64,000 nucleotides of DNA, from the NCBI GenBank assembly GCA_013076295.1, contig RQOL01000906.1, forward strand, positions 1,178,001-1,242,000, in the 5' to 3' direction. Each line of letters starts with the position of its first letter. The stretch's first letter is position 1. This document shows positions 32,873 through 43,946 of this stretch, piece by piece. The DNA comes from Sanderia malayensis (Eukaryota; Cnidaria; Scyphozoa; Semaeostomeae; Pelagiidae). The position numbers and the translations under genes were made by a program. The notes beneath the pieces were generated by a model that saw only the letters and a program-made list of their open reading frames with translations, made no database searches and was not told the origin of the DNA.

Positions 32873-35330
32873 ATTAAAGAACATTATCAAAACTCTCGTC
32901 AATATTTTTGCAGTTCTATTTCAGTTGCTGGTAAAATAATTTGATGAATTTAAAATTTCCTTATTTTATTGCATTCACTATAATTGGCTATACACTCTGA
33001 CTTTGTTTAATATTTTGATTTTTGATATGTAGCATTGTAGCTGTGATTGATTCTATAGTTTTTTGTTGTATTATATCAAGCTTAACTTTGGTTAAATTTA
33101 CTGCACTGAATGGATTGTATTGAGATCATTTCAAAGGTGAAAATAAAGCACTGAATGTTACCCTTTTAAAGTATGCCATTCTGCCCAACATTTATATTTC
33201 AAAATGAATGATTCTATTTTGCACCATTTGTTAAAAAATCTAAGAATTAGTTTGCAAATTACAGGTGTTCTTTTGGTGTATATTTATCAATATCCTGCTA
33301 CTCTTACTAAGGCTGTTGTTTGAGGGCAACAAATAATTTATATAGTTGAATAACTTTTGTTTCTACTATACTAAATTGTGCCTGAGCTTAACCAAAAACT
33401 TAAAAAAATATTCAACAAGTGATGCTGTTTTGCACATAATTGCTTCCTTCACAATGTGCCAAACATTTGCAATTCTTTACTTTCAAACACAAACATTGCA
33501 ATACCTTTGATTGGATTGTGCTAGCCTGTTGCTATTGCTGTGGTATGGCATTTTGATTCAGTTCATGGATCTCTTGAAATCGTATGCCTACCCTCTGCGA
33601 CATTTTCAGGAATTTTTCAGCACAATTCATTGAGCACGTGTTCTAAAAGGAAAAGATGTTTCATCACATACCACACCATTTAATACTGTGTGCTTGACTG
33701 GTACTGTGGTAAGCTAGTAAGTATTTGCAAACAACCCATGAAAAACAATAACAACAATAGAAAAGTTGTTGCATTGCATGCATATGAATGGTCTCGATCA
33801 GGGATGCACATTGGGCACATCGAGGTGTGGTCACAATAAGAGGAAGGACCAGGGTCGCACTGCTTCAATTGGTCTAGCTATTCAGTGGGCCCTTTGTGCT
33901 TAGCGCATAAACCAATACCTTAGGAAGATAGTAAGCGTATTTGCCCATTAATCAATCATCTATCATTGGGGGCTGGGTGTAGTTTTCTGAATCTGTCCAG
34001 CAACTTGAATATAAACAAAAAGTAGGTAAGTATTGAAAAAGTATGTCAACATTTCCTTTGTTCTGTTCCAATAAAACTTTGTTGCATGTAATTTAACTAA
34101 TAATATCAAATTTCTGTATATGTGCACTAATGGAACTGGCCTGCATCACAGATCCAATCCTCAAATGGGTATAAAATTGGGCATGGGCTTGTGATGCAGG
34201 CTACAGTGGAACATACATCCCCAAGGAAAGGAACAGATAAATTGAATCAAAATACTATAACATACCTCAGGGCCAGTCACAGTCCTGCTTGTAAAATCAT
34301 GCACACAATCAGTAAAGCATTGTTCAGCCAATTTATTGTATGTGGAAAGAAATGCTTTTATCTAAAAACCAAATATGTATTATAGCATTAATGAGTATTG
34401 CATTGCATTTTGACATGATCTGGTGTGGTGGGTTGTGGGGCTGGGGAATCGGGACTTTAATGTCCTGGGAGCCACATTCACATTCAGATTCGGAATTAGA
34501 TTCAGATTCGACACTACCCACCAATTTGTTATCTATAAGTCTCCGAGTTGTAAATATTAAAATACCAAACCAAATTTATAGCTACAAAATTGCTTGTACG
34601 AGTCGAATTATTGACGAACCCCCTGGTTCGAAAATTCTCGAAAATTCTTTAAAATACGTGATATAGCACTGGGATGGCTATAAATTTGGTTTGAATTATG
34701 GAAATGTATCTTAAAATATTTTTGGAGCAAATTAATATCAGAGTCTCGAAAATTCTCGAAAAATCTTTAAAATACGTGATATAGCACTGGGATAGCTATA
34801 AATTTGGTTTGGTATTTTAATATTTACAACTCGGAGACTTATAGATAACAAATTGGTGGGTAGTGTCGAATCTGAATCTAATTCCGAATCTGAATGTGAA
34901 TGTGGCTCCCTGGACATTAAAGTGGAATCGGGATGGCCTAAAGCTTATTTACTGCACTATACAGTTGTTTGTTGATCAAAATTATCAAGTAAGAGCTCAC
35001 CTGACTGTTTTCCATAGGAGCTCCGGGTAGTTGTGGTACACCAGCCATGTCTATAATGTAATATTTGATACCAAGTTCCCAGAAATTGTGCCCCTTTCGT
35101 TAATAAGTTCAGGTACGGGTTTGGCGTTGGGGGCACGTGGAAGATAAGGTGGTACTGTCTAGTATGCAGCAGAATCTATCCAACTCAAAATTGGAAAGGT
35201 GGTTGAAACAGGAATGCAATGAGGGGAATAAGAGAATAAGCGGCATTTCTGAATGCACTTTTCAATAATATTATTTAAGCCACTGATCATTGTATAATAA
35301 CTTTTATTAAATAACTGAAATGCAAATAAA
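32873..35330. other. Intergenic, with a large foldback element
   Basis: About 2.45 kb between same-strand genes. The first 300 bases are 3' UTR of the Pro-rich gene. The stretch 34454-34923 is a foldback repeat. No coding exon was recognised; the DNAJC17 promoter should lie right of 34930. Confidence 0.5.
34454..34923. repeat. Foldback element with 131-bp inverted arms
   Basis: Arms 34454-34584 and 34793-34923 are near-perfect reverse complements. The spacer of about 210 bases itself holds two direct copies of about 70 bases (near 34628-34700 and 34745-34818) that share GATATAGCACTGGGAT. Confidence 0.95.
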
Positions 35331-37175
35331 ATGGCAGCAAATTCAACAGTTAATTACTATGAACTGCTTGATGTTGCGAAAGATAGCACTGAAAAAGAGG
35401 TGGGATAATTGAACAAATGGCATTACATGTAGACAATTAGGTGTAAATTTCAAGGTTGCCAACCATCTATATGTTCTGTTCTTCATTCTTCAGATAATCA
35501 AAGCTTACAGAAAGAAAGCATTGATATGCCATCCCGACAAAAACCCAGACAATTCAAAAGCTGGTATAATACTAATACAATTAATATCTTTTTAGCAGAA
35601 TATCTAATGAGTATGGCAGAAAACATGACTTTTGATAATATCAATCTTTTATATCATAATTGCAAGAATATTATCATTTTAGCTCAAATATTTCATGAAA
35701 TATCTGAGGCTCTTAAAATTCTTACGGACAAAAAAGCTAAGGTATGTAAAAGATTGGTAAACATGGTGTGTATGTACCACAGTAAATATTTCAGTTTGAT
35801 TTTGCAAATTGATTTTTATTAGATGTGAATGGTTCCCTTGCAGGCTGCATATGATGCTGTTCTGAAAGCAAAAGAGCTTGCTAAACTTCGCACCAAAGCA
35901 TTAGATGCTAAACGAAAGAAGTTCAAAGAAGGTGAGACTTTGCCTTCAATTGTTTTGAATATATTGTTATATTATCTGCCAGTGAAAAAGATCATTTTTT
36001 ATTTTGAGAGTGTTGGTAAAACCTTCATTATTTTAGATCTTGAAGCACGGGAATCTTCAGCTCAACGATCACAGGAACAAGATCAAAAAGCAAAGAGAAA
36101 TCTGGAAGAAGAGGTCAAAATCAATGAATGCACCCTCTTTCTTTTGCTATTTTACGAAAATGAAATACAAGTATTAGTACTTATGATTCACGTACCTTAG
36201 TAACATCTAAAATTATTGTTTCTAAATAGATTAAACGTCTAAGGGAAGAAGGCTCCCGACTCTTGAGAGAACAACAAGAATTGATCAAAACACAAATTCA
36301 AAAGGAAGATGAACTGATACAAAATGAATTGATTACACCCAAAATCAAGGTAGAAACTGTGTTCCCTGCAGCACATGCATATGATGCTTACTGTTGCCTT
36401 CTATTCTGAAGCAAAACACTGGAGCTCACTTTACTCAGCTTGCTTCCTTTACCACAGGTAAAATGGAAGAGTTCCAAAAGTGATCGCAATAATAGTGGTT
36501 ACAACGAGGAAGTCCTCAGAAACATATTTGAAAAGGTAATTGAATTGGTGTATTTTAAAAGTGACACAAATTCGCTATTGTTTCTGAGAGTTAGCAACAC
36601 ATGCAGGAGTTGTCTCTTTTCTTGCAGTATGGTAATGTCATCAATATTTTAGTTTCAATGAAGAAAAACGGTTTGGCAATAATTGAATTCCACCATCCAA
36701 CTGCAGCAGTAAGTCAGCTCAATTTCATGACGTTCTGGGATAATATTTAAATTGAATGAGGTTTAACACATCTAATGACGTTCTGAGATAATATGAAAAT
36801 TGCTAATTCCTTTGTCTTGTTGTTGCACGAAACAGGTAATGGCCCTTGAATTTGAGCACGGATTGGAAGAAAACCCTCTCACGTTGTCTTGGCTACAGAG
36901 GCCAAAAGTGATGGATGAAACAGAATTTGAGTCAAAGCCTGATGTACCAACAATATCCAAGACGCATTTTGAAGAATCAATAGTACGCTTATTAAATTAA
37001 GGTTCATTGAAAATTGATAATTTAATCTCATCAAGAATATTAAGGTTAATTTCTAATCTATTTGTAGGTGAAAGAAACAAGTGCAACAAGCAAGGAAAGT
37101 GATACTGACTTTGAAAGCATGGTGCTCAACCGAATGAAGATGGCACAGAAAAGCAAAGCTTTAGATGAAGCATGA
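35331..37175 (+). CDS. DNAJC17: DNAJC17 (J-domain splicing co-chaperone)
   Basis: Ten exons in phase: 35331-35399, 35494-35563, 35683-35741, 35844-35931, 36037-36113, 36230-36349, 36458-36535, 36628-36708, 36836-36982 and 37068-37175; 298 residues, human 304. The J domain (about 9-75) begins NYYELLDV and keeps the HPD motif at 36-38 (CHPDKNPDN). A charged helix follows, with [11 protein letters not shown] as in the human protein. Next comes an RRM-like fold (about 185-265: [26 protein letters not shown]), then a short tail with a conserved [18 protein letters not shown]17 is a nuclear protein acting with PRPF19-type spliceosome factors. The exon 5 donor (GTCAAA) is weak. AATAAA is at 37644-37649. 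Confidence 0.96.
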
Positions 37176-37879
37176 AGTAAACTACAAATTATGCTGCAAC
37201 AGATATAGAAAACATGTCTAAAATAAGAAGTGATCCGGTAAACACGAGGTATAGTTTACCCGCTTCTACGGACTCAAATGAACAAAAGGTGCTATCTACC
37301 TTGGCAATGATAAAATAACTTGTTTAAGCCTTTGAACTCAGAAGGAAAATTGTTAAGGAAGTTATGTACACATTAAAATGTTTGCAATGGTGCAATGGCT
37401 ACAAAGGTGGGACCTTGGAATCGTGCCAAGCCCCATCTGGAAAATCAAAAATGACATGAGCCCCCTGGGGCTTAATAGAGTTTACAGTGTTTTAATAGTT
37501 TCACCCAGAGGGGTATCAGTAAACAAGAATTTGATATCATCATATTAGAATTCTTTTACTGAATATTTTTCTTTAAGTCACCTTGTTTTTATTACTGCCA
37601 TGGAGACAATTTAGCTGCTAAATTATAAGTTTGCAAAAAGGACAATAAAACGATATCAGATCTCAGTAAACAAATTTCCAAGTATTTTATGCATAACTTT
37701 GAATACATAACTCTACATAAATGTGATCTTGGCACTGAAACAAATTGAATTACACTGAATCAAATAAAACAATGAAAATGAAAGAAGATCAATCAAAAGG
37801 TCCATTGCTAAAATATATAAAATGCTATCCTCTTGCTGTCCACATTTATCTATAAAACAAAGAGACCCAAAGTGTCATT
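37176..37879. other. Convergent intergenic region, DNAJC17 / cofilin A
   Basis: About 700 bases between two stop codons, holding both 3' UTRs. The last 60 bases before the cofilin stop are repeated at 41430-41473, downstream of cofilin B. Confidence 0.6.
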
Positions 37880-39366
37880 TCAGAATACTGCATCACCTTT
37901 GCTAGCAACTTTGGCTATCTCCTTGAAGTCAAGATCTGATTCATCATTAGCCTGAATAGTTGCGTTTAGTCCTTCAAAAGCTTTAATCAGTGTATCTTTG
38001 GAGCTTGCCGCCAACATGCGCTGCCTCACTGGTCCATCATCTCTCACCCTTCAAACACAAAATATCTATATATAAGTCAACATGAAACAATGTTTCGGAG
38101 TAAACATAATTCTGGAGTAAAAATCACTAATAACATACCAGGTAATAAATACTATCTTTTCTCCCTCATGGCCACTCTTTGAATTATACTTCAACTTGAT
38201 AGTTGCATATCTTGCAGAGGCATCTCCCTTGGTCAAATAATATCTCAAACATGCATATGAATCTGTTTCATATGGTGCTTTCTTGAAATCTTTTGCCTCA
38301 TCACTGGCCAGAATGCCTTCTACTTCACTAAAATCCACAGAGGTATCTACCACAATATTTTTACCATCAATTTTATAAATGACAAAAGCAGTCACGGCTG
38401 TATTCTTCTTGAACTGATTGTATACGTCTATTAACCCTTGGGCAACGGTAATACCTGACAGAGCCTAAAAACAAACAAAACACCTCCATAGTTGTTGTCA
38501 AAAAGACTAGAACCTCTTTTCAGTTGTCCAAAATTACTTAATAATAATAATAATAACAAGAAATACTGTTCTAAAAATGTGATGCTCAAAGTACACAAGT
38601 ACACATAAAAAGACACAGAGAGACGAGTTTCCTTTCTAGACTGCAAAGAATGCTGAACAATGAATGACATCGCGGTTATTTTCGTTTAATCAGGTTGACA
38701 GAATCGGCATGGGAAAATGTTGTCTATTTATGCTGATGAAATGCTATGCTGTACCATCAAAGAACGGAAGTAGGCAATTTTCAACAGAGAAGAACAGCCA
38801 ATGACCATATTTGGCTTTAAAGGAAGGCAAGTAAACTGGTCAACTTCCGCCCGCCTATGCTTGGTGAAGAAGAAATGAAGTTTCTTCAACGTTTCATTTT
38901 ACAACGTCTTCGAAAGTAAAATTCAAGAAAAATAACTGTGTAGATAATAATCTACTGCAATAGGTCAAATTAAATATAATCAATTGTTTTAGGTTGACCT
39001 AAGAACTTTTCAAAACAACAAAAGCGTCCTAATCTTCTGTTGTTAGGCCTTCCGAAACTACAAAATCTAAATCCAGTATAATGTATGCATGTAATAAATA
39101 AAAAGTACAAAATTTATTAAAAATGTGTCTTATAAGATAGGTTTCGGCTTTGCAAATTACTATGAGGTTGGGTTAAAATATAGTTACAAAATATTCTTCA
39201 TAAGGAAAAGTTGGGCACTCCAGACAAGGCCAGAGTGGAAGGAAGTTTTCAAAAATCTTAAAAAACAAGAATTTCTTGTAAAGCAACGGCGCAAATTGCA
39301 CATGAAAAAGGAAGCAAGTATTTGAATGATTCAGATACGTTAATTTTTACAAGTAAAACTTACCAT
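37880..39366 (-). CDS. ADF/cofilin family protein, copy A
   Basis: Exons 39366-39364 (ATG only), 38464-38139 and 38048-37880 join in phase to 165 residues. The ADF-H domain covers almost the whole protein: N-terminal ALSGITVAQG with a Ser at position 4 (the usual LIM-kinase site is Ser3), an AFVIYKIDGKNIVV strand, SYACLRYYLT, EKIVFITW, and the actin-binding helix VRQRMLAASSKDTL. These proteins bind and sever ADP-actin filaments. A first coding exon made only of the ATG is typical of ADF/cofilin genes in many animals. Sequence is divergent from vertebrate cofilin, so the exact subfamily is not named. Confidence 0.88.
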
Positions 39367-39899
39367 CTTGACGAATAGATTGATTGAAAGCTCAAGCAAA
39401 TTTCCTTCGGTGAAACTCAGACACTGAACTGAAGTGAAAAGGGCGTTCACAAATGGCGTGTTCCGTCTCTCTTTTTCGCAATTTCCTTGTCCTCGTTTGC
39501 TCGAAGTGAGGCTACTTATATCTGAGGAGAGGCTGCTTTACAATGGTCAGGGAGACGGAGCAACAACCAAATATGGAAAAGTTTACTTTCACTCTTTTAC
39601 CATTTTTAGTCTCAATATTTTACCCAAGCATGAATCAAGACAATTTTGCCAAGATGCTAAGACAAATAAAGAAATATTCTCTACAACATGGCCAATTATA
39701 TACAAAAGTTTAAAATAGCAATTGCATAACCTTTAGAGCAAAAATAAACTTATTACGAAATAAAATATAAATGAAAATAAACATACATTATCGCTGAAAC
39801 TCAAGTTTGCTTTGTTTGTGTTGAGTCCCCTCTCCAATAATCCCCCTTCTGGAGTCTCAAGTTTACCTAAGTTACCAAGTTTACGTAATAAACTTGATA

Positions 39900-40040
39900 T
39901 TTCTTGCAGCCCAGCCATCTTCTGGTGCGGATAGGCCAGTCTTTTTATTCAGCAAAGCCAAGTTGGACCTTTAATAAATCGCAAAATTTCTCGAAAACCG
40001 CCTTCATTTCTCGTAATGTGCCCACTTTGGTTGGTTAGAT
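39900..40040 (-). pseudogene. Decayed copy of the receptor-channel's last exon
   Basis: This region matches 43970-44110 (the tail exon of the K+ receptor-channel) over about 140 bases, e.g. AAGTTGGACCTTTAATAA. In the homologous frame the translation runs TLREMKAVFEKF...LLKVQLGFAE and then stops, so it is not functional. Confidence 0.75.
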
Positions 40041-40170
40041 TTGGAACCGAGTGAAACCTACTTTGAAATCTCATTTATACAATAAATTAAGTGAAGACAG
40101 CGTATTGCAGTATTTTCAATTGCAACGCATTACTGCCAAACAATGATTGAATGCGTGCAAGACCTTATAT

Positions 40171-40760
40171 TCAATCAAATAAAAGCATGAAAGTGAAAGA
40201 AGATGATTTTCTCCTCTTACTGTCCACATTCGCATCTCCTTCGCTGACAATTTTGGCTACAGCCTTGAAATCCAATTCTATTTCATCAAAGGCATCAATA
40301 AACCAGCTTAGTCCTTGAAAAAATCCAATAACAACCTGTTTGGCGGCTGCCAAACTCATGGCTTGTTGCACTGGCAAACCACGTTTCGCCCTTTAAGCGC
40401 AAAAACAAACCATGTCAAAGTGAAACAATTTTGAAGTCTTCGAGAAGAAATAGTTTGAGAGCAAAAATTCACTAATAACATACCACATGATCCAAGCAAC
40501 CCTTATTTTCTTTGTACCATTCTTTGCAGCATACTTGAAATTGATAACTGCATATCTTGGAGGGGCATATCACCTCTTGTCAAGTAGAATCTTAAACATG
40601 CATATGAATTTGTTTCATCTTACACTTTCTTGAAATTGTTTGCCTCATCACTGGCTAGAATGCCTTCTACTTCAACAAACTTCACGACGCGATCTACCAC
40701 AATATTTTTGTCATCGATTTTATAAATGACAAAAGCGAAGACAAAGGTATTTCACTGGTA
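40171..40760 (-). pseudogene. ADF/cofilin pseudogene, copy C
   Basis: The second-exon homologue (about 40750-40490) encodes AFVIYKIDDKNIVVD and ILASDEANNFKKV, then an in-frame TAA. It also has a one-base frameshift near RFYLTRGD. The third-exon homologue (from about 40392) keeps an open frame (QQAMSLAAAKQVV...) with an extended tail. It lies between copies A and B in the same orientation. No ATG exon was found. Confidence 0.85.
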
Positions 40761-41473
40761 CTCCAATTCAACATACGGAATGCGTCAGTCGATTCATTCG
40801 CAACAGTAAAATCTAGCAAAGTAGCCTGAGAAGCAAGCACAGTATCTCAGGTTTATCTCCGTATGCTTATTGTCAACAATGCCAGAGCCACGTTTTCTCG
40901 CACCGGATAAGCACCGGGTACCAGTCATGATGTTTCATTGACAAGACAATTCGAAGCCAGGTCAGCATTGAGCTCCTGTCCTGTCAGTACTAAACACCAC
41001 TGCAACTGTTTAGTGCTTCTTTCAATACATGCTCATCATCAAGGAGGAACGTTGGGAGAAGGAGGGTTATTTCAATTTTATAATGAATATGAATTTACAA
41101 TAACAATCAGACCCTGGATATAGGTCTTTGGGAACAAGCAAAAATGAAAAGATCAGGCCCACATAAACTTTCGGGTAATTCTCCATCGAGTAGGTTAACC
41201 AAAAACACAGTTCAAAACTGGTATCATCAGACTTTCCAACTAAAATTGCGTCTCCCGAGAGCTCTGACTCAATTGGGAGACTAAAATGCTGTAACATTGA
41301 GGACTTAAACTGTACTTTACACTAAGTTTGTATTTCACATACAAGAACAGTGCAATGTATCGTTAATTTTTAAGTTATTTGATGTCTCCGGTTAACCAAA
41401 AACACAGTTCTACTACTTCAGTAGGGTTGCTGTCCACATTTATCTATAAAACAAAGAGACCCAAAGTGTCATT

Positions 41474-42993
41474 TCAGAATAGCACACCTTTGCCAACAAC
41501 TTTGGCTATCTTCTTGAAATCAAGATCTGATTCATCATTAGCCTCAATAGATGCGTCTAGTCCTTCAAGAGCTTTAATCAGTGCATCTTTGGAGCTCGCC
41601 GCCAACATGCGCTGACTCCACGGTCCATCATCTCTCATCCTTCAAACACAAAATATCTATATATAGCTAAGTCAACATGAAACAATGTTTTTGAGTAAAC
41701 GTAGTTCTGGAGTAAAAATCACTAATAACATACCAGGCAATAAATACTGTCTTTTTTCCCTCATGGCCAGGCTGGAAACTATACTTCAACTTGATAGTTG
41801 CATACCTTGGAGGGGCATCTCCCTTGGTCAAATAATATCTCAAACATGCATATGAATCTGTTTCATATGGTGCTTTCTTGAAATCTTTTGCCTCGTCACT
41901 GGCCAGAATGCTTTCTACTTCACTCAAATCCACGGTAGTATCTACCACTATATTTTTAGCATCAACTTTATAAATGACAAATGCAGTAGTGGATGTTTTC
42001 ATCTGGGACTGATTGTACACGTCTATCAGCCCTTGGGTAGTGGGAATACCTGACATCTAAAAAACACCTCAATAGTTGTTTTCAAAAAGACCAGAGCCCC
42101 TTTTCGGTTGCCCAAAATTACTTAATAATAATAAGAAATACTGTTCTAAGAATGTGATGCTCAAAGAACACACACATAGAGATGAATTTCATTTGTAGAC
42201 TGCAAAGCAAATGCTAATTAACACTGCAAAACAATCCCAGGTTAACAAAATTCGTAATGGTAAAATTGTGTGTGTCTATTTGTGCTGATGAAATGCTGTA
42301 TGTACCATCAAAGAACGGAAGCAAGCAATTTTCAACTGGGAGGAACAGATCAACCTCTGCTCGTCAAGGCTTCATGCTTCGACGATTGTTCATGTTTCAG
42401 ATATAATGTCTTTAGAAAATTTATTCAAATAAAATAATTTTCTGCGGTTCATCAAATTGACTAAAATTAATTGCGTGCTGGGAATGTTATGTTACTTTTT
42501 TGAATGTAAATATCAGTGAAACTGAAGTTTATCTTTGGCCCCACCTTTGGCCCCACTCACTTTAGCCCTACCCAGAACTCGGCCCTAGGGCCTGTATACA
42601 AGAGAGCAAAATACAGCAATCTAAAAATCTTTGAAGGATTACACACTTTCTTTACAAGAATACTTCAATTTATGTTGAGCATCGATCTCTTCCATTGTCA
42701 TTCTTAAATTTCTATTTGTTTGGCAATTTTAGACCTCAGTATTCTCATAGACTATATTCTCATATTAAAAGGTTTTTATGCGAGTTACGCTTTTAATAAG
42801 TGCAACGAACCTCCATAAGTACCTGGCCATTATTGACCATTTCTTTTGTGAACACAAATTTGTCAACATGGGAAGGAATCAGAAAGTATTCTTGCAAAGC
42901 AAACGGACAAAATATACATTTCAAATTCAGCAAACGTTTGAATGATTCAGATACGTTAATCTTTTCCAGTAAAATTCAAAGAAAACTCACCAT
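41474..42993 (-). CDS. ADF/cofilin family protein, copy B
   Basis: Exons 42993-42991 (ATG only), 42056-41734 and 41639-41474 join in phase to 163 residues. Exon 2 itself starts with ATG, giving MMSGIPTTQG, or MSGI if translation begins in exon 2. It keeps Ser3-like phosphosite context, TAFVIYKVDAKNIVVD, SYACLRYYLTKGD, and KTVFIAW. The actin-binding helix reads WSQRMLAASSKDAL, where copy A has VRQRM, so one basic residue of that site is lost. Introns and flanks align with copy A by eye (e.g. the AT-rich stretch ACTTAATAATAATAA), which marks a recent tandem duplication. Confidence 0.87.
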
Positions 42994-43946
42994 CTTGACG
43001 ATAAAACTGGTTGAAAACTGGAGGAAATATTTTTTCTTGCAAATCAAAAGAAGTGCTGAAGTGAAAAGGGCGTTACAAGCAAGGGCTGAAAACAAAAAGG
43101 CATCAGCGTCGTGGTTTTACTTTATATCATCTGACCAATCAGAACGCTTAGAGAACAATGGAAATAAAACAAAATCCATCATAACAAAATACCTGTTATG
43201 ACCACTTTACAAAGGCAACAGATCTACCGTGTACTGTGCAGATTTATAATTTAAGTTATATATACAATAGCACATGAAAACAATTCTGGTTGGCATGGAA
43301 AATACTTTACGCGAAAGCTCGATACTTACGGCCCAGCCATCTTCTGGCATGGATATGCTAGTCATTCTTTCGGCCGAATTTTGGACAAGCCAGGCCAGAA
43401 TCTAGATTTCTGCCATTTTTGACAAATCCTAGCTGCCAACCCTTGGGACGTTACAAGCAAGGTAAAAGACAAAAGTGTTTCGAATCATTACTTCAGATTA
43501 TATTATCTGACCAATCAGAACGCTCGAAGAGCAATAAAAACAAACGAATTGCAACAAAAACACGTGATGGCGACACAAGGCTCGTCGTGAAAAAGTAACG
43601 TTCTGGCCTCAATATATTTATTCCGACTTGTGTTTGAAAACAAGCTGAAAGAAGCATTAAAAAAACCAATAGTTTTCTAAATTGCAATTCAATTCTCCTC
43701 CACAGAATCATTCTCTGGGGCCATTTTTTATAAACACTTTATAATGAATATCCTAAAATGTGCTGTTACATGGTCTCTACTATTCACATACGTACCCAAA
43801 CCCGATTCAGGCACCTGATTCAAAACATACATGTGAAACAAACCACATAGACCCAACGATACTATAGACCCTAATGGTCCTATAATGGTCCTTACGTTAT
43901 ATACAAAATAGCACATAAAACATTTCTGGTTGGCATGGTAAATGTT
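42994..43946. other. Duplicated non-coding block between cofilin B and the channel gene
   Basis: Contains two copies of an ATCTGACCAATCAGAACGCT-containing stretch (about 43125-43200 and 43490-43570). It also has two copies of a TTCTGGTTGGCATGG-containing stretch (about 43285-43345 and 43922-43980). A fragment of the channel's tail exon lies at about 43328-43420. No intact gene is present. Confidence 0.7.
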
